Shown piece after piece: positions 5,457-14,200 of a DNA stretch of 34,656 nucleotides (the stretch's first letter is position 1; each line of letters starts with the position of its first letter). Origin of the DNA: Candidatus Colivivens caballi (GTDB lineage Bacteria > Bacteroidota > Bacteroidia > Bacteroidales > Bacteroidaceae); the NCBI GenBank assembly GCA_018065565.1, contig JAGHSZ010000021.1:1-34656 (forward strand), read 5' to 3'. The notes below the pieces were generated by a model, which made no database searches, was not told where the DNA came from, and saw only the letters and a program-made list of their open reading frames with translations. The position numbers and the translations under genes are program-made.

Positions 5457-7193
5457 TTATTTGTGCAAATTTTGTCCTTTTCTTGTCTTTTGTGCTGGTT
5501 GTCGTATGAGAAATGCCTCGTCCATGACAGCCAGTCGTTCGTGCATCCACTCTTTGAGGGTCTTGATTTCTGCTGCGTAATCAGGTACTCGGTAGGCTGC
5601 AAACATAGCGACAGCCATGCCCTGCATACCTTCCATTCCTGGTATGTTGCTAAGGTCAATTCCCTGCATGTTGTTTGGATTGAAGTCGGGCATATTGTTA
5701 GGGTCAAATCCCGGCATGTTGCTGAAATCGGGCATTGGCATGTTGCTGAAATTAGGCATTCCCTGTATAGAGTCGTTTGCTCCTAACATTGGGAAACCTC
5801 CCATCATCGGGAATCCTCCCATCATTGGGAATCCTCCCATTGTAGGAATGCTGTCGCCTGCTACTGGCATTCCCATCATCGGGAAGCCGCCCATCATTGG
5901 AAAACCTCCCATCATGTTGCCTTCGTCGGTGCCGTTTGACAGCAGTTCTGGGTAGAGAGCATATTGCCTTGCCTGTGCATCAGCCAACAGAGTGGCATAA
6001 CTGTCGATGATGCTGTCGATGTGCTCGTCACTGTATATGGTATGGCGCAGCTCGGTGTAGCGCTTGCACACTTTCTGCTTGAAGTCAGGGTCGCTGATGA
6101 GTCGTTTCCAGAAGGCTGGGGTAGGGTTGGTGCTGCAACCATTGTATGCCCAAGCCTGAATGTCGTTGGCTCCACAGAAGTTGCAGTTGCCGTATGCAAG
6201 GTTGTAGTCCCATACCGGACCAGCATAGAGTTTGCCGCCTGTGCCGTCGGTGTTTTGCTTGGTTTTGTAGAAATACGCGCTGCGCTTGTAGGCATCGGCA
6301 TTAAGTGAGAGTTCGGTGTGGATGAAGTAGTCAACAAACGACGACACCTTGATGTACTTGCTATACCCGTTGTCTTTGTCGGCAAAGTGATCGGATTGCA
6401 GGCAGAGTTCCATGCTGTCGATGTAGTTCTGGATGTATGCAAACTGCTCCTTTGTAATGTTTTTCTTCTTTGGAGAGAGGCATGTCCACACCACTTGCTG
6501 GTTGAATAGTCCTTCGCCTATGCCCGCTACTTTTGAACGGAATGTGGCATCGTTGTCTTTATATGTGTCGATGCGCAGCAGGTATCCTCCTGTGAGTTCA
6601 CGTCCGGAGTTGTCGTCTTTCTTGATTTTTGCAATGGCAACCCGGTTGTCGTCCTGCTTGATTTTCTCACAAAGGATATAGACCCCGATGTACTTGCCGT
6701 TGAGCACGGCTTCGACCATGCGGCTGCGAGGTGCCCAGTGACCCATTTCCTGCCACAGGGTGAATGCCAGCGGATCGCGCATCATCGACACATCGTTGTA
6801 TGGTGCCAGCAGCACCCAATCGTGTTCGGCAGGCATGCCGAGCAGCGACACATCAAGTTCCTTGCCTTTGCTGTCGCGAGTCTCGATGGTGTATTTCTTT
6901 TGGTTGAAGCTCAATGAACTGTTGCCACGCAGTTTGATGCCTATATGTCCGTTGTAGTCGTATGCCTTGTCGGTGAAGTGGTTGTCCTTACCCTTTTTGT
7001 TGCTGATGATTTTCATCGTAGCATCGACTTTGTCCTGTGCGTTGAGTCGTTCTTCGACATCGATGACGATAATAGGCAGATTGGTTTTGAGTGTTGATGC
7101 GTCGATGGTAATAGTGGCCTTTTCGTTTTGTGCAAATGAAGTGGCGGCAAACATAATCAGTGCCATCGACAATAGTGTGTTCAGTTTTTTCAT
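5457..7193 (-). CDS. Secreted CotH-family protein with a Met/Gly/Phe/Pro repeat tract
   Basis: The 578-residue product starts MKKLNTLLSMALIMFAATSF with a clear signal peptide ending at FAQ, so it is exported. The 24 extra upstream codons of the open frame are not needed. The CotH fold (about 25-410) is shown by IKLRGNSSLSF, KKYTIE, DWVLLAPYNDVSMMRDPLAF, VEAVLNGKYIGVYILCEKIK, GGYLLRID and KLYAGPVWDYNLAYGN. Bacillus CotH is an atypical protein kinase for spore coat proteins; in Bacteroidota the substrates are unknown. The usual WDYD of this family reads WDYN here, so kinase activity is uncertain. Residues about 423-518 are low-complexity repeats (GGFPMMGGFPMMG, NMPDF and related). A second CotH gene lies at 15387. 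No type IX sorting domain is visible at the C-terminus. Confidence 0.88.
   Translation of the reverse strand: MKKLNTLLSMALIMFAATSFAQNEKATITIDASTLKTNLPIIVIDVEERLNAQDKVDATMKIISNKKGKDNHFTDKAYDYNGHIGIKLRGNSSLSFNQKKYTIETRDSKGKELDVSLLGMPAEHDWVLLAPYNDVSMMRDPLAFTLWQEMGHWAPRSRMVEAVLNGKYIGVYILCEKIKQDDNRVAIAKIKKDDNSGRELTGGYLLRIDTYKDNDATFRSKVAGIGEGLFNQQVVWTCLSPKKKNITKEQFAYIQNYIDSMELCLQSDHFADKDNGYSKYIKVSSFVDYFIHTELSLNADAYKRSAYFYKTKQNTDGTGGKLYAGPVWDYNLAYGNCNFCGANDIQAWAYNGCSTNPTPAFWKRLISDPDFKQKVCKRYTELRHTIYSDEHIDSIIDSYATLLADAQARQYALYPELLSNGTDEGNMMGGFPMMGGFPMMGMPVAGDSIPTMGGFPMMGGFPMMGGFPMLGANDSIQGMPNFSNMPMPDFSNMPGFDPNNMPDFNPNNMQGIDLSNIPGMEGMQGMAVAMFAAYRVPDYAAEIKTLKEWMHERLAVMDEAFLIRQPAQKTRKGQNLHK
5625..5925 (-). 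repeat. In-frame coding repeats (GGFPMM and NMPxF units) in the CotH gene
   Basis: The plus strand shows repeated blocks such as GGGAAACCTCCCATCAT and close variants, and a second set around CATGTTGCTGAAATC. In the protein these give at least six GGFPMM-like units and about six NMP(D/N)F or NNMP units. Such near-identical short units can expand or contract by slippage, so length may vary between strains. Confidence 0.8.
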
Positions 7194-7285
7194 GGTTGTT
7201 AGTCTAATATTTAATAGATGTGTGTTATTAATCCTTTGTGGAAGGTTGCCTTTATATGACCACAAAAAATAATAAAGGTTTAATA

Positions 7286-7333
7286 CAAAGAGGGTTCATA
7301 TCAGAATTTGCATGTTCATATGAACCCTCTTTG
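7286..7333 (-). terminator. Large inverted repeat, possible terminator of the GH97-N/barrel gene
   Basis: A perfect 16-bp inverted repeat (arms 7286-7301 and 7318-7333, 16-nt loop) lies 36 bp downstream of the minus-strand gene ending at 7369 and 93 bp before the CotH start. The stem ends in CTCTTTG on the minus strand but only TATTAAAC follows, so it lacks a classical T-tract. It could instead be an RNA processing or regulatory hairpin. Confidence 0.55.
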
Positions 7334-7368
7334 CTGTGCCTTGATGGTGTGGCGCAATGTGCTTTTGC

Positions 7369-8580
7369 CTACAACAACCATCCCAGAGTAAAACCGAGCG
7401 AGTGCATGCCTCTTGGGGTTGTGCCACCTGTAAAGAACTGATATTCATAACTGATGCCCATTGACAGACGCTCGTGCATGGCACACTGGACCTTGATGCC
7501 TGGACCTACAAGGTAGTGATGGTGAGGACTGACATCGTTGTGGCGTGGGCGAGGATCCCCGTGCTGCCCGAGATGCATCAGTGAGGCTGCTATGTATGGC
7601 GTGAAGTTCCAGATGTCGTAGCCCGACTGAACTGGCAGGCTGAAACCCACTCGGGCACCTGCGCTCCATGAGTGTATGCTGCCCATCACTCCGTAGAATG
7701 GATTGTAGTCCTCGTCCCAGTAGATGTATGTCAGCTGGCCGCATGGCGCAAAGGTCAGTGCTCCATATATATATTTATAGGTGACATCGGCAATGATGTT
7801 CTCTGTCTGGTTGACATCCTTCCAGCATCCGTGTGAAAACCAGTTGATTGAACCTCCGACTGACACTGTGGTCAGTGCGTCTTTCCACGGCACGATGCCG
7901 CTGACTTTTGGACGACCACTGGCATGTGCAATGAAGCTCGATGTGAGAGGGTTGTAGGTGTTGCGGCTTCGCCAGAATTGATGTGGGTTGTTATTAGTCT
8001 GTGGCAGTACGGTTCCTTCCTTGTCCTTGATGGTCATCACATTCCATGGCATTACATATGTGCCAGTGAGTGTGCCGAGTATGGCAATCGGTTTCTCTCC
8101 GGGGAAAATGTCGCTTATGTTGAGCAGTTTGTACTCGTCATAGCCACTGACGGTATATCGGTATGCGACACCGTTGTCATAGATTCTGACTTCCAGCTTG
8201 ACACCTATGTCGGTGTCGAGTGTGATGCCGTTGTACTGCCCTTGGAGTTCAGGGATGCAGTCGCCCTCGATTGCTGGGTCACCAGTTCGCATCAATGGTT
8301 CCTCGAATGCCTCAATGTCGGACTTTGCCAGACTGTAACGATGTCCGTGGCTTTTAACAACCAGACCTAATTCCTTGTTGCGGATGATGGATTCGCGGTT
8401 GTGCACAATGTCGATTGACTTTCGGCTTGGTTTCACAAACAATGAACGGCTGTGAACCTTGCGCTCTATGAGGATGTTTACCTGTGTGAGTCTGTCGGGT
8501 GACGACACTCGGAAACTCTGCGCCAGTGTTGCGGTGATTGAGGTGGCGAACAGTGTAAAAAGTAAGATTAGTCGTTTCAT
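7369..8580 (-). CDS. Protein with a GH97-like N-terminal domain and a probable outer-membrane beta-barrel
   Basis: The 403-residue product starts MKRLILLFTLFATSITATLA with a signal peptide ending at LAQ; the 11 upstream codons are probably not translated. Residues about 21-190 resemble the N-terminal beta-sandwich of glycoside hydrolase family 97: RVSSPDRLTQVNILI, ESIIRNKELGLVV, DIGVKLEVRIYDNGVAYRYTV. The catalytic barrel of GH97 does not follow. The rest (about 200-403) alternates aromatic and polar residues in strand-like stretches (SAGARVGFSLPVQ, FTPYIAASLMHLG, LSMGISYEYQFFTGG) and ends LGFTLGWLL, like a small outer-membrane barrel. The C-terminal call rests on pattern only. The 93-bp gap after its terminator-like repeat separates it from CotH. 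Function unknown; possibly surface glycan binding. Confidence 0.7.
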   Translation of the reverse strand: MKRLILLFTLFATSITATLAQSFRVSSPDRLTQVNILIERKVHSRSLFVKPSRKSIDIVHNRESIIRNKELGLVVKSHGHRYSLAKSDIEAFEEPLMRTGDPAIEGDCIPELQGQYNGITLDTDIGVKLEVRIYDNGVAYRYTVSGYDEYKLLNISDIFPGEKPIAILGTLTGTYVMPWNVMTIKDKEGTVLPQTNNNPHQFWRSRNTYNPLTSSFIAHASGRPKVSGIVPWKDALTTVSVGGSINWFSHGCWKDVNQTENIIADVTYKYIYGALTFAPCGQLTYIYWDEDYNPFYGVMGSIHSWSAGARVGFSLPVQSGYDIWNFTPYIAASLMHLGQHGDPRPRHNDVSPHHHYLVGPGIKVQCAMHERLSMGISYEYQFFTGGTTPRGMHSLGFTLGWLL

Positions 8581-8680
8581 AGGTGATTCGGGATTGTTAA
8601 TATGGGCATTCATTGATAGGGTGGGGCGAGTAGGCTTGACTGAAAATCAGTCCGGTTGACTGCTTCTGAAAAACAAAAGT

Positions 8681-8741
8681 CCCTTTTGCTTCTGATGGTG
8701 AAGATGCATTGATTCATTCTTCCCAAAAAGAAACAAAAGGG
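8681..8741 (-). terminator. Terminator downstream of the metY gene
   Basis: On the minus strand CCCTTTTGTTTCT (8741-8729) pairs with AGAAGCAAAAGGG (8693-8681) with one G-T wobble, followed by ACTTTTGTTTTTC. The loop is long (35 nt), so efficiency is uncertain. It begins 15 bp after the metY stop. Confidence 0.65.
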
Positions 8742-8755
8742 ATTTGGTCGTTGAT

Positions 8756-10033
8756 TTACATTTGGCTCATAGCCTGTTCGAGGTCGGCAATGATGTCGTT
8801 GACATCTTCGATACCAACGCTCAGGCGGATGAGGTCAGGGCGTACACCTGCTTCGAGGAGTTGCTCGTCAGTCATCTGGCGATGTGTGTGGCTGGCAGGG
8901 TGAAGCACACATGTGCGTGCATCTGCCACATGGGTGACGATTGACACGAAATTGAGGTTGTCCATAAATCGGATTGCATCATCACGAGTGCCTTTGAGTC
9001 CGAAAGCAATGACTCCGCAGATGCCGTTTGGCATATATTTCTGTGCCAGTGCATGGAACTTGCTGCTTTCGAGTCCTGCATAGTTCACCCATGCCACTTT
9101 CTCGTTCTGTTCGAGCCAGCGGGCGATGGTCAGTGCATTCTGGCAGTGGCGCTGCATGCGTACATGTAGCGATTCGAGTCCGAGGTTGAGTATGTATGAA
9201 TTCTGTGGTGATGGCACACTTCCGAGGTCGCGCATCAATTGTGAAACTATTTTGTTGATGTATGCAGCGCGTCCGAATGCCTTGGTGTAGATGAGTCCGT
9301 GATAACTCTCGTCGGGTGTGGTGAGACCTGGGAACTGTGCTGCATAGGCTTCCCAGTCAAAGTTTCCACTATCTACGATGGCACCGCCAATCTGGGCAGA
9401 GTGTCCGTCCATGTATTTTGTGGTGGAATGGGTGACGATGTCGCATCCCCAGCGGAACGGATTGCAGTTTACTGGTGTGGCGAATGTGTTATCTACGATG
9501 AGTGGCAGCCCGTGGCGGTGTGCCAGTTTTGCAAATCGCTCAATGTCGAAGATGTTTCCGCCTGGATTGCTGACAGTCTCGCCAAACACACACTTGGTGT
9601 TTGGACGGATGCAAGCCTCAATCTTTGAGTCGTCCCATTCCTGGTCGAAGAATGTGCAGTCGATGCCCATCTTCTTCATTGTCACTCCGAAGAGGTTGAA
9701 TGTGCCACCGTAGATGGTGCTTGACGCAAGGATGTGGTCGCCAGCCTCGCAGATGTTGAACACTGCAAAGAAGTTGGCAGCCTGTCCACTGCTGGTGAGC
9801 ACAGCTCCCACTCCGCCTTCCATTTCGCAGATCTTCTGTGCTACGGCATCGTTAGTGGGGTTTGACAGGCGTGTATAGAAATAGCCGTCGTCCTCGAGGT
9901 CGAAGAGTCGGGCCATTTGTTCGCTTGTATCGTATTTGAAAGTTGTACTTTGATAGATAGGCAGTTGGCGTGGTTCGCCTTTGGTTGGTTGCCATCCGCC
10001 CTGCACGCAGATGGTGTCGATGTTTCTTTTCAT
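8756..10033 (-). CDS. metY: O-acetylhomoserine sulfhydrylase (Cys/Met metabolism PLP enzyme)
   Basis: This 425-residue enzyme of the Cys/Met gamma-family makes homocysteine from O-acetylhomoserine and sulfide in methionine synthesis. The pyridoxal-phosphate lysine is K206 in HSTTKYMDGH. Other family marks are YTRLSNPTNDAV, LTSSGQAANFFA, SSTIYGGTFNLF, VDNTFATPV and the C-terminal ARTCVLHPASHTHRQM. The length and the insertion pattern fit MetY better than the shorter MetB/MetC (about 380-400). It is cytoplasmic. It starts at ATG 10033, 93 bp after the rlpA-like stop on the same strand, with no promoter seen in the gap, so it may share that transcript. I looked for a SAM-type leader and saw none. 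Confidence 0.92.
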   Translation of the reverse strand: MKRNIDTICVQGGWQPTKGEPRQLPIYQSTTFKYDTSEQMARLFDLEDDGYFYTRLSNPTNDAVAQKICEMEGGVGAVLTSSGQAANFFAVFNICEAGDHILASSTIYGGTFNLFGVTMKKMGIDCTFFDQEWDDSKIEACIRPNTKCVFGETVSNPGGNIFDIERFAKLAHRHGLPLIVDNTFATPVNCNPFRWGCDIVTHSTTKYMDGHSAQIGGAIVDSGNFDWEAYAAQFPGLTTPDESYHGLIYTKAFGRAAYINKIVSQLMRDLGSVPSPQNSYILNLGLESLHVRMQRHCQNALTIARWLEQNEKVAWVNYAGLESSKFHALAQKYMPNGICGVIAFGLKGTRDDAIRFMDNLNFVSIVTHVADARTCVLHPASHTHRQMTDEQLLEAGVRPDLIRLSVGIEDVNDIIADLEQAMSQM

Positions 10034-10126
10034 AATGTATTAAGTTGTTGTTTGTGTGTTGCTGTTTTTATGGATGGGCGATGTAAAACCAGTGTGCAGA
10101 TGAAACAAAATACTTGTCTTGCTCGC

Positions 10127-10651
10127 TTATCTTACCAGAGACGCATATTCGGTGGTTGGTTCAAGATGAGGCAACATATCGAGCGATTCGTCGGTATGCT
10201 CTGGCTCAGACAGTATCATTGTTGGTGCAGTACTTGCCCTTTCTGACGATTCATTTATTACTTCGACTGTGACAGTTGCCACTCCCGATGCAACCATACC
10301 CAGTTCGATGGCTGCTGCTTTTGACAGGTCGATAATTCGTCCACGGGCATAAGGTCCGCGGTCTGTGACCTTGACAATGGTCGTTTTTCCATTCTTTTGG
10401 TTCGTCACTTTGAGTTTGGTGCCAAATGGAAGCGACTTGTGTGCACAGGTCAGTTTGTACATGTCGTACTTTTCTCCATTAGCGCAACGGCGTCCGTGGA
10501 ACGCATTGCTGTAATACGATGCTTTGCCAGTATAAGTCTGTGCAAATGCATCAGATGCAAAGGAGCATAGCAAAACTGTGAAAATTAATTGAAGCACAAT
10601 AAATGCTGTGGACTTTGTCTTAGCACATAAATTTCTTTTCATACATTTCAT
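10127..10651 (-). CDS. rlpA: RlpA-like double-psi beta-barrel protein
   Basis: The 174-residue product has an N-terminal signal peptide (hydrophobic core STAFIVLQLIFTVLLCSF, cleavage near AFAQ). A double-psi beta-barrel domain spans about 40-130: TYTGKASYYSNAFHGRRCA, LTCAHKSLPFGTKLKVTN, VKVTDRGPYARGRIIDLS. RlpA proteins are peptidoglycan lytic transglycosylases acting on denuded glycan at division sites; the catalytic His and Asp regions (CAHKSLPFG and VTDRGP) are kept. There is no SPOR domain; the last 40 residues are polar and unstructured. No lipobox is clear, so it may be free in the periplasm. ATG 10642 (MKRNLCAK) is an equally good start. A perfect promoter lies about 200 bp upstream, leaving an unusually long structured leader. 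Confidence 0.88.
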   Translation of the reverse strand: MKCMKRNLCAKTKSTAFIVLQLIFTVLLCSFASDAFAQTYTGKASYYSNAFHGRRCANGEKYDMYKLTCAHKSLPFGTKLKVTNQKNGKTTIVKVTDRGPYARGRIIDLSKAAAIELGMVASGVATVTVEVINESSERASTAPTMILSEPEHTDESLDMLPHLEPTTEYASLVR

Positions 10652-10654
10652 TCG

Positions 10655-10779
10655 GTGGCTTATCCCTCTGCATCAAGCAGAACCATATTGCCACTCAGGG
10701 GCATCCTTTCTGCACCCTTTTTATGTCGGGATGGTCGCGAATCGGTGACTTTTTATTAGCCGTATTCCCCGTCCCAGAC
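10655..10779 (-). promoter_or_regulatory. Structured 5' leader of the rlpA-like gene
   Basis: The promoter at 10849-10880 gives a leader of about 190 nt before the start codon. On the transcript one stem pairs GTGGC (10694-10690) with GCCAC (10659-10655) and encloses a 6-bp hairpin TTCTGC/GCAGAG (10682-10677 with 10671-10666) on a 5-nt loop. Upstream, GTCTGGGACGG (10779-10769) pairs imperfectly with CCATCCCGAC (10734-10725). The proximal stem ends only 3 nt from ATG 10651. This could regulate translation or bind a ligand; I recognise no known riboswitch. Confidence 0.45.
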
Positions 10780-10848
10780 TGTGTTTTCTTACTTTATCAC
10801 ATATGGCCGTGTAGTGTTATTGGCCTCTTAAATGTTTGTTTTCGGTCG

Positions 10849-10880
10849 CAAAGGTACGAAAAATAATTGAAACTACCAAA
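10849..10880 (-). promoter_or_regulatory. Strong Bacteroidota promoter for the rlpA-like gene
   Basis: On the minus strand TTTG (10880-10877) is followed after 20 bp by TACCTTTG (10856-10849). Transcription would start near 10842. Confidence 0.8.
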
Positions 10881-11206
10881 TAATCTTGTGAATAGATGAT
10901 TTTTGGGGTGTTTGGACACATGTCGTGACCTCATATCATGCACCGAAGGAAAAAACTTTGCGACAAATATAATAATTCGGGACATAGTGCGTTATATTAA
11001 GTAAATAAGCAGAATGAAGTAAGTAAATAATGATTGCCTATGGTAGATTTTACCCAAGAACAAAATGACTCAAACATCTTGATGCATGACTTTGGCGGTT
11101 CGACTGCTGAGATGCATGCTGGTGATGATGTTCTCAATTTCCTTCGTTTTTTTGCTTGCAATTTCCAACCCTTGCCTAAGGCTTTGTAGCGTAGCAATAT
11201 AAAAGC
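10881..11206. other. Intergenic stretch upstream of mfd, no firm feature
   Basis: This 326-bp gap separates the divergent rlpA-like and mfd genes. It is AT-rich up to 11040. I find no perfect TAnnTTTG on the plus strand; AAACTTTGC at 10953-10961 is the nearest. A minus-strand open frame of 66 codons (10997-11197) has no recognisable family. The mfd promoter must lie here but I cannot place it. Confidence 0.5.
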
Positions 11207-14200
11207 GTGGAGACTGCGGGATTGCTGAAAATGCTGGCATCAAGTTCTGATGTCAAGCGTTTGTGTACTGCGCTGACAAAGCGTAAGTACGACATACAGG
11301 TGACAGGACTGAATGGTTCTGCCGCCCCCTTGGTGTTTGCAAGTATTGCTCGCAAGCAGAAGGGGAGTGGGAGAGCACAGACGGAAGAGTCAACTGGGGT
11401 GCTTGATGGCACATCATTGCTGTTCATTCTTGACGACGAGGAGGAGGCTGGCTATTTCTACCATGACCTGACACAAATGATGGGGGACGAGGAGGTGATG
11501 ATGTTTCCGTCGTCCTACCGTAGGGCAATTAAGTATAATCAAAAGGATGCGGCAAACGAAATACTGCGAACCAATGTGCTTGCCAACCATGCTCGTGGAC
11601 TGGTGGTGACATACCCTGATGCACTGGCTGAAAAGGTTGTCTCGCATCAGGACCTGAAAAAGAACACCATATATCTGGAAGTCGGTAGCCGTCATGATGT
11701 TAGCGACTTGGAGACATCGCTGTTTGACCTTGGTTTTCATCGTACCGACTATGTCTATGAACCAGGACAGTTTGCCATCCGAGGCGGCATCGTCGATATT
11801 TTCTCGTTCAGTAATGATGAACCATACCGTATCGACTTCTTTGGAGACGAAATCGAATCTATCCGCATTTTTGACATCACGAGTCAGTTGTCCGACCGTA
11901 AGGTAAAGGATGTGACCGTCGTGCCTGAGTTCCAGCCAGAAGGGGTGACATACATCTCTTTTCTTGACTTCCTTCCTGATGATGCCGTCATCGTTGGCAA
12001 GGATTTTAGTTTTGTTGCAGGAAAAATAGGCAAGGCACACGAAGATGGATTCAGCCATCAGGCCATGGTTGAGGGCAACAAAGTGATTAAGGACAGCGAC
12101 TTCATTTCAACTGGCGAGGAATTTCTCCGAGGAATTTCGAACCATCGTAAAATTTCGATAGGTGCTGGAACCATGGACGACTCTGTCATCAAGGTGGAGT
12201 TCAACACCACACTTCAACCTCTGTTCCATAAGAACTTCGACCTTGTGACTACGGAATTCGAGCGCTTGCTCAGCGAAGGCTATCACATCAACATATTCTC
12301 TGACAGTGAACACCAGATTCATCGTTTGGAGGACATCTTCGATGCCAACCGCAAGGGTGAAATGCTCATCACCTTCAATACCGTTGACAAGGCCATCCAC
12401 GGCGGATTTATTGACCACAACAGCAAGTTGTGCTACTTCACCGACCACCAGATTTTCGACCGATACCACAAGTACAATCTCAAGAGCGATACCGCCCGCC
12501 GTGGCAAGGTGGCGCTGACACTGAAAGAGATACAGCAGTTTGAGATTGGCGACTATGTAGTCCATATCGACCATGGAGTAGGGCGGTTCGGTGGCTTGCT
12601 CCGTGTTCCGCAGACTGATGCCGATGGCAACACTGTCTATCAGGAAATGATAAAGATCACCTACCAGAACAACGATGCAGTGTATGTGTCGATTCATTCG
12701 CTCGGTAAGGTGTCAAAATACAAGGGAAAAGAGGGCGAGGCACCACGCCTGAGCCGGCTCGGCTCGGGTGCATGGGAACGCTTGAAGGAACGTGTCAAGA
12801 CGAAGGTCAAGGACATAGCCCGCGACCTCATACGCCTCTATTCTCAGCGTCTGCGCGAGGAGGGTTTTGCTTATTCGCCCGACGGGTTTATGCAACAGGA
12901 ACTGGAGGCCAGTTTCGTGTATGAAGACACGCCCGACCAGTTGAAAGCCACTCAGGAGGTGAAGGCTGACATGGAACGCTCACAGCCAATGGACCGTCTC
13001 GTGTGTGGTGATGTCGGATTTGGAAAGACCGAGGTGGCAGTCCGTGCTGCGTTCAAGGCTGCAACCGATGGCAAACAGGTGGCTGTGCTGGTGCCAACTA
13101 CCATCCTGGCGTATCAGCACTACAAGACATTCCGTGAGCGACTCGCCGACTTCCCAGTTACGGTCGAGTATCTGTCGAGGGCACGCTCGCCGAAGGACAC
13201 GAAGGAGGTGCTCGACGGACTGGCACATGGTAAGGTGGATATCATCATCGGTACTCACAAACTAATTGGCAAGTCTGTCAAGTTTCATGACCTGGGACTG
13301 CTCATCATCGACGAGGAACAGAAGTTTGGCGTGAGCGTCAAGGAGAAACTGCGCCAGATGAAGGTCAATGTCGATACGCTGACGATGACTGCAACACCGA
13401 TTCCGCGCACATTGCAGTTCTCGCTGATGGGAGCCCGCGATATGAGCATCATTCAGACTCCGCCGCCCAACCGTTATCCCATCCAAACTGAGATACATCC
13501 GTTCTCGGCAGAAATCATTGCCGAAGCCATCAACTTCGAGTTGAGCCGAAACGGACAGGTGTTCTTCGTCAACAACCGCATCAACAATCTTGTTGACTTG
13601 AAGGCTCTGATTGAAAAACATGTGCCTGATGCGCGTGTGGCAATAGGGCATGGGCAGATGGATTCAAAGGAACTCGAACAGATAGTCTTTGATTTCATGA
13701 ACCACGATTATGATGTGCTGCTTTCGACCACCATTGTAGAGAACGGAGTTGATATACCGAATGCCAACACCATAATAATAAATGCGGCACATAAATATGG
13801 TTTGAGCGACTTGCACCAGATGCGTGGACGAGTGGGCCGTGGCAACCGCAAGGCATTCTGTTACCTCATTGCGCCGGAGTTGCACGAGCTGCCCGACACC
13901 TCACGCCGTCGTCTGCAAGCCCTTGAAAACTTCTCGGAGTTGGGTAGCGGCATACAGATTGCCATGCAGGACCTTGACATCCGTGGCGCAGGCAACCTCC
14001 TTGGTGCCGAGCAGAGCGGATTTATAGCCGACCTCGGTTACGAGACCTACCAGAAGGTGCTGGCAGAGGCAATGCGCGAACTCAAGGATGAGGTCGATGC
14101 CGATGACTCACGGCCAGAACATACCGATGATGAGGAAGGCAAGAATGCAGCAGTCCTTAACACCCAACTGTTTACGGTCGAATCCACCGATGTGGAGTCC

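Noticed and set aside
10034..10126. Possible SAM riboswitch before metY
   Set aside because: The gap to the upstream gene is only 93 bp and shows none of the stems expected for a SAM-binding leader.
10997..11197. 66-codon minus-strand frame upstream of mfd
   Set aside because: No start context, promoter or recognisable family; codon content is not convincing. Kept only as a note in the intergenic entry.
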